From: Gemmatimonadaceae bacterium
GTDB taxonomy: Bacteria; Gemmatimonadota; Gemmatimonadetes; Gemmatimonadales; Gemmatimonadaceae
Assembly (NCBI GenBank): GCA_019637355.1
Contig: JAHBVT010000001.1
Location: 806,001-870,000 of the forward strand
Reading direction: 5' to 3'
DNA length: 64,000 nt
Positions 21,092 through 29,964 of this stretch are shown piece after piece. Numbering within the stretch: the first letter of the stretch is position 1; every line of letters starts with the position of its first letter. A model generated the notes under the pieces. It had not been told where the DNA came from and did not search any database. It was given only the letters and a program-made list of their open reading frames with translations. The translations under genes and the position numbers were made by a program.

Positions 21092-21703
21092 GTGAGATTC
21101 CTGCCGAAGGACGAAGGCTTCTTTGGTCTCTTCGATCAACTCGCCGCGCACCTGATGACGGCTGCTGCGCACCTCCGAGACCTCTTCCAACATCCCGAAC
21201 GCCACGACGAGATCGTCGTGAAGGTCAAGGCCGAGGAACACGCCGCCGACCTGCTGACCTACGACATTATGCAGCGCATCGACCGGTCGTTCGTGACGCC
21301 GCTCGACCGCGAGGACATCCACCTCCTCGCCAACCGCCTCGACAACGTCGTCGACCTGATGGACGGCACGGCCCGTCGGGCCACGATGTTCCACATCACG
21401 ACGCGCCGTCAGCCCGCGATCGATCTCGTGGACGTCCTCGTGGAATGCTCCGGCGTGCTGGCGAAGGGCGTGAAGGAGATCCGCAACCCGCAGGCGGTGC
21501 ACAAGGTGGCGCGGCAGGTGAAGGAACTGGAGGAGAAGGCCGACGCGCTGTACGCCAAGGCCATCAGCGACCTCTTCGCCGGGCAGCCGGACGCGCTCGA
21601 GGTCATCAAGTGGAAGGAGATCTACGACAACCTCGAGCACGCCGTGGATGAGTGCGAGGACGTCGCGAACGTGCTCGAGAGCATCTCCCTCAAGAACTCC
21701 TGA
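21092..21703 (+). CDS. DUF47/PhoU-like protein, phosphate-transport accessory
   Basis: 203 residues, all-helical, typical of the DUF47 (PhoU-like) family that pairs with Pit transporters. It begins MRFLPKDEGFFGLFDQLA, the family start, at a GTG. An upstream GTG at 21026 is in frame, but between them lies a leader hairpin (CCGCGCGA/TCGCGCGG, 21036-21054), so I treat that stretch as 5' leader. Conserved helices include HDEIVVKVKAEEHAAD and LANRLDNVVDLMDG. The pit gene starts seven bases after the stop. The likely role is controlling Pit activity. Confidence 0.88.
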   Translation: MRFLPKDEGFFGLFDQLAAHLMTAAAHLRDLFQHPERHDEIVVKVKAEEHAADLLTYDIMQRIDRSFVTPLDREDIHLLANRLDNVVDLMDGTARRATMFHITTRRQPAIDLVDVLVECSGVLAKGVKEIRNPQAVHKVARQVKELEEKADALYAKAISDLFAGQPDALEVIKWKEIYDNLEHAVDECEDVANVLESISLKNS

Positions 21704-21710
21704 GCGCGCC

Positions 21711-22742
21711 GTGGTCTGGTATATCCTCGCCATCGTCGGGGTGGCGTTCATCTTCGACTACATCAACGGCTTCCACGATTCCGCGAACTCCATCGCGACC
21801 ATCGTGGGGACGCGGGTGCTCAGTCCCTTCACGGCGGTCGTCTGGGCGGCGACGTTCAACTTCCTCGCCCTCTTCCTCTTCGACACGGGGGTCGCCAAGA
21901 CCATCGGCAAGGGGATGATCGACCTGGCCATCGTGAACCCCGACGTCATCCTCGCCGGATTGCTCGGGGCCATCACCTGGAACCTCATCACGTGGTGGTA
22001 CGGCATCCCCTCGAGCTCCTCGCACGCACTGATCGGCGGCTACGCCGGCGCGGCGGTGACCAAGGCCGGCTTCGGGGCCATCATCGCCTCGGGCTGGACC
22101 AAGACGATCATCTTCATCGTCCTTTCGCCCCTCATCGGTATGCTGGCCGGCTTCAGCCTGATGGTCGGCACCACCTGGCTCTTCCGCAAGCAACGGCCGG
22201 CCCGTGTGGAGCCGCTGTTCCGCGGCCTGCAGATCACCAGCTCGGCGCTGTTCTCGCTCTCGCACGGCGCCAACGACGCGCAGAAGACGATGGGCATCAT
22301 CGTCTCGCTGCTGGTGGCGGGCCAGATGTACTTCGTGGACGAGACCGGCTTCCTGCGACACTTCTACCTGCCGGGCGGCGACGAGATTCCGTTCTGGATC
22401 AAGCTCGGGGCGCACCTGGCCATCGCGCTCGGCACCTTGATGGGCGGCTGGCGCATCGTGCACACGCTGGGCTCGCGCGTCACCAAGCTGCGCCCGATGG
22501 GCGGCTTCTGCGCCGAGACCGGCGGCGCGACGGCCATCTTCATCGCGACCTTCCTTGGCATTCCAGTGTCGACGACGCACACCATCTCCGGCTCCATCGT
22601 CGGCGTCGGCGCGACGCACCGTCTCTCGGCGGTGCGCTGGGGCGTGGCGAGCCGGATGATCTGGGCCTGGATCATCACCATTCCGGCCTCGGCAGCAGTG
22701 GCCGCCATCGCGTACCTGATCGTCTCGGGCGTGCGGGGCTAG
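21711..22742 (+). CDS. pit: Low-affinity inorganic phosphate transporter (Pit family)
   Basis: 343 residues, about ten membrane helices. It moves metal-phosphate across the inner membrane driven by the proton gradient. Duplicated PHO4 signatures are visible: GFHDSANSIATIVGT near residue 20 and SHGANDAQKTMG in the middle, plus IPVSTTHTISGSIVG near the end. GTG start at 21711. It is the middle gene of DUF47-pit-ppk; ppk begins four bases after the stop. Arsenate would also be expected to enter by this route, which fits the nearby arsenic genes. Confidence 0.94.
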   Translation: MVWYILAIVGVAFIFDYINGFHDSANSIATIVGTRVLSPFTAVVWAATFNFLALFLFDTGVAKTIGKGMIDLAIVNPDVILAGLLGAITWNLITWWYGIPSSSSHALIGGYAGAAVTKAGFGAIIASGWTKTIIFIVLSPLIGMLAGFSLMVGTTWLFRKQRPARVEPLFRGLQITSSALFSLSHGANDAQKTMGIIVSLLVAGQMYFVDETGFLRHFYLPGGDEIPFWIKLGAHLAIALGTLMGGWRIVHTLGSRVTKLRPMGGFCAETGGATAIFIATFLGIPVSTTHTISGSIVGVGATHRLSAVRWGVASRMIWAWIITIPASAAVAAIAYLIVSGVRG

Positions 22743-22746
22743 GGCG

Positions 22747-24936
22747 ATGAATCCGCTGGCCTCCAAGAACCCCGCGTTCCTGAACCGCGAGCTGTCGTGG
22801 CTCGAGTTCAATGCGCGGGTGCTCCACGAGGCCGAGGACGAACGCACGCCGCTGCTCGAGCGCGTGAAGTTTCTCGCCATCTACGGCTCCAATCTCGACG
22901 AGTTCTATATGGTCCGCGTGGCGGGCCTGCGCCGGCAGCTTTCGGCCGGCGTGTTGCAGACCGCGGTGGACGGACTGAGCCCGGCCGAGCAGTTGGCGCT
23001 CATCGACGCGCGGGTGCTGGAGCTCAACGCGCGCGCGCGCACGCTGCTCAAGGACACGCTGCTGCCGGCCCTGCGCGGTATCGGCGTGCGCCTGCTCGCT
23101 GCCTCCGAGCTGGAGGCCGACGAACGCGAGACGGTGGCGGCGTTCTTCGACAACCAAGTCTTCCCGGTGCTCACACCGCTGGCGGTGGATCCGGGCCATC
23201 CGTTCCCGTACATCTCCAACCTCTCGCTCTCGCTCGCGGTGGAACTGCGCGACCCCGAGCAGGGCGACGTGCGCTTCGCGCGCGTGAAGGTGCCCAAGAG
23301 CCTGCCGCGCTGGGTGCCCACGGGACGTCCCAACAGCTACATCCCGCTCGAGGCGCTGATCGGCGACCGGCTCGACGCGCTGTTTCCCGGGATGGAGGTC
23401 CTCGGCCACTGGACCTTCCGGCTCACGCGGTACTCGGACCTCGAGATCTCGCACACCGAGGAGCCCGAGGACCTGCTGGCAAGCATCGAGGAGCAGCTGT
23501 TCCAGCGTCGCTTCGGCGAGGTCGTGCGCCTCGAGGTGGAGGAAGGCACGCCGGCGCACCTGCGCGCGCTGCTGCTCGACGAGCTGCGCGGCAGCGAGGC
23601 GCCGGAGATGGCGCCGCTGACCGAGCGCGAGCTGCACGCGCCCGGGCCGTTGCTCGACCTCTCGGACTTCCTGCCGCTGTCCGGCCTCGACTTTCCGGAG
23701 CACCGCGATCCGCCGCTGATCCCGGCCGTGCCGCCCGAGCTGCGCGACACCACCCGCTCGATCTTCGACGTGGTGCGCGAGCAGGAGATCCTCATCCACC
23801 ATCCCTTCGACTCCTTCGGGGCCTCGGTGGAGACCTTCATCGAGAGCGCCGCGCGCGACGAACAGGTGCTGGCCATCAAGATGACGCTCTACCGCACCAG
23901 CGGCGACGGGGCCATCGTGCAGGCCCTCACCGAGGCGGCCCAGCGCGGCAAGCAGGTCGCCGTGCTGGTGGAGCTGCAGGCGCGCTTCGACGAGATCAAC
24001 AACATCGCCTGGGCGCGCACGCTCGAGTCCTTCGGCGTGCACGTGGTCTACGGCCTGCCCGGCCTCAAGACACACACCAAGACGGCGCTGGTGGTGCGCA
24101 AGGAAGCCGACGGCATCCGGCGCTACGTGCACATCGGCACCGGCAACTACAACACGCGCACCGCCCGCATCTACACCGACCTCGGGCTCATCACCTGCGA
24201 CGAAGCCATCGGCGCCGACATCACCGACCTGTTCAACTCGCTCACCGGTTATTCGCGCCAGCGCGAGTACCGCCGCTTGGTCGTGGCGCCGGTGAATATG
24301 CGCGAGCGGGTGCTCGGGCTCATCGCCCGCGAGGCGGCGCACGCCCGTGCGGGGCGGCCGGGTCGCATCATCGCCAAGATGAACGCCCTCGTGGACGCGC
24401 AGATCGTCGAGGCGCTCTACGACGCATCCGACGCCGGCGTCGAGATCGACCTCATCATCCGTGGCATCTGCTGCCTGCGGCCGGGCGTCGAGGGCCTGTC
24501 GGAGCGCATCCGCGTGATCAGCATCATCGGGCGCTTCCTGGAGCACTCGCGCATCTGGATGTTCGGCAACGACGGCGCGCCGGAGTACTACTTCGGCTCG
24601 GCCGACTGGATGCCGCGCAACCTCGACCGCCGCGTCGAGGTCGTCACGCCGGTGGAGAACCCGCTCTTCCAGCGACGCATCCAGTCCGTGCTCGATGTCT
24701 GCCTCAGCGACAATCGCCAGGCCTGGGATCTCAAGTCGGATGGCTCGTACGTGCAGCGCCAGCCCGAGCCCGGGCGCGGTGAGCGCGCGACGCACCGAAT
24801 GCTGCTGCGCGACAGTTGGGGCGGTAGCCGCGAGAGCGGCGCGTTCACCTTCGACGTGAGCCCGCTGCAGCGCAGCAAGGAACCGGGGCGACCGCCGAGT
24901 TCGACGGCGGAGTTCCGGGCGTTCAGCGGCGGCTGA
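22747..24936 (+). CDS. ppk: Polyphosphate kinase
   Basis: 729 residues, PPK1 type. It polymerises the gamma phosphate of ATP into polyphosphate. The N-terminal domain begins NRELSWLEFNARVLHEA. The phosphorylated histidine is His443 (KTHTK) and the second active-site histidine is His462 (YVHIGTGNYN), spaced 19 residues apart as in E. coli PPK (H435/H454). Being in one transcription unit with pit and the accessory protein suggests that imported phosphate is directly stored. It is convergent with the phosphoesterase gene, six bases away. Confidence 0.97.
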   Translation: MNPLASKNPAFLNRELSWLEFNARVLHEAEDERTPLLERVKFLAIYGSNLDEFYMVRVAGLRRQLSAGVLQTAVDGLSPAEQLALIDARVLELNARARTLLKDTLLPALRGIGVRLLAASELEADERETVAAFFDNQVFPVLTPLAVDPGHPFPYISNLSLSLAVELRDPEQGDVRFARVKVPKSLPRWVPTGRPNSYIPLEALIGDRLDALFPGMEVLGHWTFRLTRYSDLEISHTEEPEDLLASIEEQLFQRRFGEVVRLEVEEGTPAHLRALLLDELRGSEAPEMAPLTERELHAPGPLLDLSDFLPLSGLDFPEHRDPPLIPAVPPELRDTTRSIFDVVREQEILIHHPFDSFGASVETFIESAARDEQVLAIKMTLYRTSGDGAIVQALTEAAQRGKQVAVLVELQARFDEINNIAWARTLESFGVHVVYGLPGLKTHTKTALVVRKEADGIRRYVHIGTGNYNTRTARIYTDLGLITCDEAIGADITDLFNSLTGYSRQREYRRLVVAPVNMRERVLGLIAREAAHARAGRPGRIIAKMNALVDAQIVEALYDASDAGVEIDLIIRGICCLRPGVEGLSERIRVISIIGRFLEHSRIWMFGNDGAPEYYFGSADWMPRNLDRRVEVVTPVENPLFQRRIQSVLDVCLSDNRQAWDLKSDGSYVQRQPEPGRGERATHRMLLRDSWGGSRESGAFTFDVSPLQRSKEPGRPPSSTAEFRAFSGG

Positions 24937-24942
24937 GCCGCC

Positions 24943-25695
24943 TCAGGCCTTGCCGGTCCGCAGCGTCTCGGCGAACTCCTCGGGCAGGCCCGCCGCGCGC
25001 AGTGCCTTCGCGGCCGCTTCTACATCGTAGCCGACGCGACGCTGCTCGGCCCGCGGCTCACCGTCGCCGAGCGTGAGCAGCACCCAGCCGGCGCGTGCAT
25101 CGCCGTCCTTCGGGCGACCGACGCTGCCGGTGTTCACGAACAGTGTGCCGTCCACGAGCCGACTCCACGGCTTATGCGTGTGGCCGAACGCGATCACGTC
25201 GCCGCTGCGCGCGCCCACCTGGTCGGCCATCTTCCGCAGGAAGTCGTCGCTGCGGTCCTCCGTCACGTAGACGAGGTTGTTCGTCGGCGTGGCGTGCATC
25301 AGGAAGACCGTCGGGCCGCCGGTGTGGCCGCCCAGCGGCTTGAGGTCGAGCCGGAAGGGCAGGGCCGCGAGCGCACGCTTGGACGCCTCGCTGGTGTTGG
25401 CAAGCGTCCAGGCGAAGCTCTCGTGCGCCAGCTCTTCTTGCCGCGGGTTCTCCGACCGGCAGCCGCAGTGCTTGTAGTGGTGGGCGACGGTCGAGTCGTA
25501 GTTGCCGCTCACGCCGGGGATGCCTTCGGCCTCGAGCCGCGCGACGACTTCGTTGGGGTTGGCCTGATAGCCCACGAGGTCGCCGAGGTGATAGCGCGCA
25601 GCGATGTCCGGCTGCGCGGCGATGTCCGCCAGCACGGCTTCCAGCGCCTGCAGGTTGGCGTGGACGTCGGAGAGCAGCGCGAGGCGGATGGTCAT
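24943..25695 (-). CDS. Calcineurin-like metallophosphoesterase (YfcE/DUF2437-like)
   Basis: 250 residues. The two-metal phosphoesterase motifs are intact: DVHAN at 10-14, GDLVGY at 38-43, GNYD at 64-67, LMHATP and GHTH. The substrate is unknown; relatives act on phosphodiesters or dinucleotides. Its ATG overlaps the arsR stop by four bases (ATGA), so it is translated from an ArsR-autoregulated message, an unusual partner for an arsenic repressor. Confidence 0.87.
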   Translation of the reverse strand: MTIRLALLSDVHANLQALEAVLADIAAQPDIAARYHLGDLVGYQANPNEVVARLEAEGIPGVSGNYDSTVAHHYKHCGCRSENPRQEELAHESFAWTLANTSEASKRALAALPFRLDLKPLGGHTGGPTVFLMHATPTNNLVYVTEDRSDDFLRKMADQVGARSGDVIAFGHTHKPWSRLVDGTLFVNTGSVGRPKDGDARAGWVLLTLGDGEPRAEQRRVGYDVEAAAKALRAAGLPEEFAETLRTGKA

Positions 25696-26078
25696 CGGCA
25701 GGGGATGGCGCCGCGCTTGGCGGCGGCGGTGGCGGCAGCGTCCCGCTCGCGGCGCAGGCGCGCGTCCGCGGCGTGCAGGCCGTCGAGCACGGCGTCGAGC
25801 TGCCGTTGCGCGTGATCCGGCAGCGCCGCCAGGCGGTAGTACGCGAACTTGCTGCGCCGCTCCACCTCGACGAGACCGGCGGCGCGCAGCCGCGCGAGGT
25901 GCCGAGACACGAACGGCTGCGATTCGCCGGTGAGGTCCTGCAGGTCGCAGACGCAGAGCTCGCCGCCGGCCAGGAGATTGAGCAGGCGCAGGCGCGCCGG
26001 ATCGCCGCAGGCCTCGTGGAGGGCGGCGATCCCGGCGAGCGCGTTACGCGTCGCGGACGGGATGGTCGGGGCGGTCAC
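25692..26078 (-). CDS. arsR: ArsR-family metalloregulatory repressor
   Basis: 128 residues. A winged-helix dimer. The metal-binding motif ELCVCDL (Cys42, Cys44) lies in the helix before the recognition helix (SQPFVSRHLARLRAAGLV), as in arsenite-sensing ArsR. It is divergent from the ACR3 gene, with a perfect 7-6-7 inverted repeat at 26088-26107 just upstream of its start as the probable operator. Arsenite binding should release the DNA and induce both directions. Confidence 0.92.
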   Translation of the reverse strand: MTAPTIPSATRNALAGIAALHEACGDPARLRLLNLLAGGELCVCDLQDLTGESQPFVSRHLARLRAAGLVEVERRSKFAYYRLAALPDHAQRQLDAVLDGLHAADARLRRERDAAATAAAKRGAIPCR

Positions 26079-26087
26079 GGCGGCATT

Positions 26088-26107
26088 GTATATGGTATAG
26101 CATATAC
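26088..26107. promoter_or_regulatory. Probable ArsR operator
   Basis: A perfect inverted repeat, GTATATG-GTATAG-CATATAC, nine bases upstream of arsR and upstream of ACR3. The AT-rich sequence stands out in a GC-rich genome and probably overlaps both divergent promoters. Confidence 0.8.
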
Positions 26108-26161
26108 GATATGTTTGGCGCAGTCCGTTGGCAACCGTTGCATCCCCCCACTCGACTTCCC

Positions 26162-27223
26162 GTGAGCGCTCCCGCCGTCGTCGCCCGCCTGAGCACGATC
26201 GATCGCTTCCTGCCGCTGTGGATCTTTGCCGCGATGGCGACTGGCCTTGGCCTCGGCCGCGTCTGGCCGGGGCTCGGCGCCGCGCTCGACGCCGCGCAGG
26301 TGGCCGGCGTGTCCGTGCCGATCGGCATCGGCCTGCTGTGGATGATGTATCCCGTCCTCGCCAAGGTGAAATACGAGAGCATCGGGCGGCACGCGGCCGA
26401 CACCAAGCTGCTGGGCACCTCGCTGCTGCTGAACTGGGTGATCGGGCCGCTGGTGATGTTCGCGCTGGCGTGGACCTTCCTGTCGGACCTGCCGGAGTAC
26501 CGCAACGGCCTCATCCTCATCGGCCTCGCCCGCTGCATCGCGATGGTGCTCATCTGGAACACGCTGGCCTGCGGGTCGAATGAAATCGCCGCCGTGCTCG
26601 TGGCGCTGAACTCGGTGTTCCAGATTCTCACCTATTCGTTCCTCGGGTATCTCTTCCTCGTCACGGTGCCGGGCTGGATGGGCGTCGAGGGGGCGGCGCT
26701 GGACATCTCGATGGGCGAGATCGCCAAGAGCGTCGGGATCTTCCTCGGCATCCCGCTCTTTGCCGGCTGGTTCACGCGGCGCACGTTAGTCGCGCGCCGC
26801 GGCGACGGCTGGTACGAGCGCGTGTTCCTGCCGCGCATCGGACCGACGGCGCTGCTCGGGCTGCTCTACACGATCGTGCTGATGTTCGCGATGCAGGGGC
26901 ATCGGATCATCGAGGCGCCGCTGGACGTCGCGCGCGTGGCCGTCCCGCTGACGCTGTACTTCCTCGTGATGTTCGGCCTGGCGTTCTGGCTGTCCAAGCG
27001 CCTCGGCTTCGATTACCCGACGACGGCGTCGCTGTCGTTCACGGCGGCGGGCAACAACTTCGAGCTGGCCATCGCGGTGGCCATCGGAACCTTCGGCATC
27101 GCCTCCGGTGAGGCGCTGGCGGCGGTGATCGGTCCGCTGATCGAGGTGCCGGTGCTCGTGGCGCTGGTCTACGTGTCGCTCTGGGCGCAGCGCCGCTACT
27201 TCCCGGGCGCGCTGGCGTCGTAG
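26162..27223 (+). CDS. acr3: Arsenite efflux transporter ACR3
   Basis: 353 residues, about ten helices. It exports arsenite using the proton gradient. The functional Cys of helix 4 is in GLARCIAMVLIWN, and the conserved Glu of helix 9 is in GNNFELAIAVAIG. I prefer GTG 26162 (MSAPAVVARLSTIDRFLPLW) because it matches the family start and leaves room for a leader. An ATG at 26111 is in frame but sits four bases from the operator, where transcription probably has not yet begun. No arsenate reductase gene is adjacent. Confidence 0.92.
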   Translation: MSAPAVVARLSTIDRFLPLWIFAAMATGLGLGRVWPGLGAALDAAQVAGVSVPIGIGLLWMMYPVLAKVKYESIGRHAADTKLLGTSLLLNWVIGPLVMFALAWTFLSDLPEYRNGLILIGLARCIAMVLIWNTLACGSNEIAAVLVALNSVFQILTYSFLGYLFLVTVPGWMGVEGAALDISMGEIAKSVGIFLGIPLFAGWFTRRTLVARRGDGWYERVFLPRIGPTALLGLLYTIVLMFAMQGHRIIEAPLDVARVAVPLTLYFLVMFGLAFWLSKRLGFDYPTTASLSFTAAGNNFELAIAVAIGTFGIASGEALAAVIGPLIEVPVLVALVYVSLWAQRRYFPGALAS

Positions 27224-27250
27224 CGCGGTGCCGGTGCGGGCGCGGCGAGA

Positions 27251-28867
27251 TCAGGCGGCGTCTGCGTCGTCAGGTCCGTACACCGCGCCGTCGGGCCCCA
27301 CGACCTCCACCGGCGCGCCGGCCACTTCCGCGAGCAGGCCGGCCTTGCGGCTCGCGCCCCAGAGTTCGAGGCGCAACGGCGCGTTGGTGCGCCGCGGCAC
27401 CGGCGTGATGCGCATCGCGCGCTCCAGCCACCGCACCTTGAGCTTCTCCACCGCGCGGACGTGTCCGCGATCGAAGCCATCGGCCACGCGGAGGATCGCG
27501 CTGAGCCGTCGTACGCGCTCGCGCGTCTCGCGGTCCAGCGCCCAGTAGGCCGTGTGCTTGCGCTTGGGTTCGCTGCCGCGGTGGTAGCGCGCCACGTGGG
27601 CGATCACCATCTGCTCGTCCGGCGGGATGCCGAGCAGGTCGGCGTGCTGGATGAGATGGAACGAATGCTTGTGGTGGCCCTGGTAGTTGATGTGGTACCC
27701 GACGTCGTGCAGCAACGCGGCGTCGGCCAGCGTCTGGCGCTCGGAGGCATCGCAGCCGAGTCGCGCGCCGATGGCATCGAAGAGCTGCAGGGCCAGCGTA
27801 CGCACCTGCTGCGAGTGCGGCGCCTCGTAGTGGCAGCGCTCGGCGAAGGCCAGCACCGAGCGAGCCCGCGCCTCGCCGGGGTCGGCGATCACCGCCTTCA
27901 CCCGGGCCGTCTCGAGCAGCAGTCCCTCGCGGATGCCGTAGCCGCTGGCCGTGAGCTCGCGCGGTTCCACGCGGGCCAGCACTTCCGCCGCCACCGCGAG
28001 ACCCGCGACAATGATGTCCCTGCGGCCGGGATTCAGGCCTTCGACCTCGATGCGCTCCTCCGGCGTCATCGCGCTGAGCTGCTCGAGGATGTGCTCCAGC
28101 TCGTGCCGCGGGATGCGCGTGCCGTGGACGCTGCGCACGCGAATGCCTTGCCGCGCGAGGAACATCCCCGCGAGGTTCGTGAACGTGCCGCCGGAGCCGA
28201 TCACCTCGGCGCCGCGCCAATCGCGCACCGGCAGCGCCTTGCGGATGGCCTCGCGCACGTGCTTGCGCAGCTTCTTCACGCCCTTGGGGCCGTCGCGGTC
28301 GGAGAGGAATCGCTCCGTCATCCGGATGGCGCCGAAAGGGAAGGTGAGCAGTCGCTCGACAAGGCCTTCGGCCGCCAGCGCGAGTTCCAGCGATCCGCCG
28401 CCGATGTCCATCACTACCGAGCGTCCGACGCCCAGTTCGAAGTGCGCCAGCGCCGAGCGGAAGGCGAGCCGCGCTTCTTCCTCGCCGTCGAGGATGCGCA
28501 CGCGCAGGCCGGTCTCGCGGCGCACGCGGCTGAGGAAGGCCTGTCCGTTGGCGGCGTCGCGCACGGCGCTGGTGGCGACGGCTTCGATGCGCTTGGTCCC
28601 GATCTGCCGCGCCAGCGTAGCCATCCGACCCAGCGCCTCGACGGCTTCGTTCACGTGCGACTCATCGAGGCGTCCGTGCTTGGCGAGGCCGGCACCCAGG
28701 CGCGGTGCTGCCTTGAGCTCGTCCACGACGCGGATCGTGCCGTCCGGCGAGACGTCGGCGACGATCTGGCGGATGGAGTTGGAGCCGATGTCGATGGCGG
28801 CGATGCGCTGCTCGCGCTCGTCGCGGACGGGGCGGTACGGGCCCTCGGTCGACTTCGGCAGGGTCAC
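27251..28867 (-). CDS. ppx: Exopolyphosphatase (Ppx/GppA family, with HD domain)
   Basis: 538 residues. It releases phosphate from polyphosphate ends and may hydrolyse pppGpp. The actin-like ATPase fold has AAIDIGSNSIRQIVADV near residue 25, GEEEARLAF and VMDIGGGSLELALA. A C-terminal HD-type domain carries LLHDVGYHINYQGHH. The GTG start overlaps the pstS-like stop by four bases (GTGA). It is the last gene of the TonB receptor-PstS operon. Together with Ppk at 22.7 kb it completes a polyphosphate cycle. Confidence 0.94.
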   Translation of the reverse strand: MTLPKSTEGPYRPVRDEREQRIAAIDIGSNSIRQIVADVSPDGTIRVVDELKAAPRLGAGLAKHGRLDESHVNEAVEALGRMATLARQIGTKRIEAVATSAVRDAANGQAFLSRVRRETGLRVRILDGEEEARLAFRSALAHFELGVGRSVVMDIGGGSLELALAAEGLVERLLTFPFGAIRMTERFLSDRDGPKGVKKLRKHVREAIRKALPVRDWRGAEVIGSGGTFTNLAGMFLARQGIRVRSVHGTRIPRHELEHILEQLSAMTPEERIEVEGLNPGRRDIIVAGLAVAAEVLARVEPRELTASGYGIREGLLLETARVKAVIADPGEARARSVLAFAERCHYEAPHSQQVRTLALQLFDAIGARLGCDASERQTLADAALLHDVGYHINYQGHHKHSFHLIQHADLLGIPPDEQMVIAHVARYHRGSEPKRKHTAYWALDRETRERVRRLSAILRVADGFDRGHVRAVEKLKVRWLERAMRITPVPRRTNAPLRLELWGASRKAGLLAEVAGAPVEVVGPDGAVYGPDDADAA

Positions 28868-29964
28868 GGCGAGCGGGGTGTGGGGCAGGTTCCGGGGCGC
28901 AGCGCGGCGAGGCGTTGCCGCTGGCGGTTGGCGACCGCAGTTGGCAGTGCTGCGTAGCCTAGTTCCCCGGCCATCCGGGCGCCATCGTCGAGCGCCCAGC
29001 GCGCAAAGGCGATGAAGTGCGCCGCCTTGGTCGCGTCACCGAGCGCCGCGTCTGCGATGATGCGCGTGACGCCGACGGCCGGGTAGGCCGCGGCACCGCT
29101 AGCGCCGATGGCGCCCAATGCCGTGTCACTGGCGGTGGGCGAAAGCAGCTCGGCGACGGCGGCCGCGGCGGACGTCGCGCTTGGGAGCACGAAGGCTCCG
29201 CTGGCATTGCGCAACGCCGCCACGGCGAGGCCGGCCTGCGCCGCGTACGTCTGCTCCACCACGCCGATCGCGCCGGCCTGCGTGGCGATGGCCGCCGTGA
29301 TGCCTTCGTTGCCCTCGACCTGTGCCGCCGCCGACGTCAGGGCGCGCGCGCTGCCGGCGGCGCGCCAATGCGCGCTCTGTTCCAGGTACTGCGCGAACAG
29401 TGCGCTGGTGCCCGTGACCCGTGCGCGCTGAACCACGCGGATGGGTAGGGACGGCAGCGTCACGCCGGGATTGAGCGCCACCAGCGCGGCGTCGTCCCAG
29501 CGTGAGATGCGGCCGGTGAAGATTCGGGCGAGTACGTCGGCGTCCAAGCGCAGCGGGGCGGAGAGTCCGGGGACGCGATAGGCCACGGCCACGGCACCGG
29601 CCACCATCGGGATCGCGAGCGGCCCGCAGAAGCTGCGGGCCTGCTCCTCCGCCGTCAGCGGTCGGTCGGCCGCGCCAAAGTCCGCCTCGCCGGCGAGCAG
29701 CATCCGGATGCCTTCGGTGCTGCCGACGGAGAAGTAGTTGATCCGCACGCCCGAGCGCCGGCCGTAGTCGGCGAACCAGCGGCGGTACAACGGATACGGA
29801 AACGTCGCGCCCGCCCCGACGAGGTCGATGCCGCCCGACGGCTGCGGCGGGGTCGGGCGGGAGCGGATCCACTCCACGCCGATGGCGAAGCCAGCCAGGA
29901 CGCCGAGCCAAGCGAAGGCGACGGTGCGCAGGACGCCGGTGGAGCGGGGGGGCTGCACCGTCAA
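28864..29964 (-). CDS. pstS: PstS-like phosphate-binding protein, membrane-anchored
   Basis: 366 residues. PstS ligand motifs are recognisable: GAGATFPYPLY, GSTEGI, DFGAADRPL, ARVTGTSALFAQYL and EGNEGITAAIATQAGAIGVVE. The N-terminus has one hydrophobic segment (about 12-30) without a clear cleavage site or lipobox, so it is probably anchored in the inner membrane facing the periplasm. TTG start with a TTGA overlap of the preceding stop; GTG at 29958 is an alternative. No pstC, pstA or pstB is in the window. It is sandwiched between a lipoprotein gene and ppx. Confidence 0.86.
   Translation of the reverse strand: MTVQPPRSTGVLRTVAFAWLGVLAGFAIGVEWIRSRPTPPQPSGGIDLVGAGATFPYPLYRRWFADYGRRSGVRINYFSVGSTEGIRMLLAGEADFGAADRPLTAEEQARSFCGPLAIPMVAGAVAVAYRVPGLSAPLRLDADVLARIFTGRISRWDDAALVALNPGVTLPSLPIRVVQRARVTGTSALFAQYLEQSAHWRAAGSARALTSAAAQVEGNEGITAAIATQAGAIGVVEQTYAAQAGLAVAALRNASGAFVLPSATSAAAAVAELLSPTASDTALGAIGASGAAAYPAVGVTRIIADAALGDATKAAHFIAFARWALDDGARMAGELGYAALPTAVANRQRQRLAALRPGTCPTPRSP

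Noticed and set aside
22675-24795. 706-codon open frame antisense to ppk
   Set aside because: It mirrors ppk codon positions and has no motifs; ppk on the plus strand is complete.
26111-26161. ATG 26111 as the ACR3 start
   Set aside because: It begins four bases after the putative ArsR operator and adds residues not typical of ACR3; GTG 26162 fits better. Not fully excluded.
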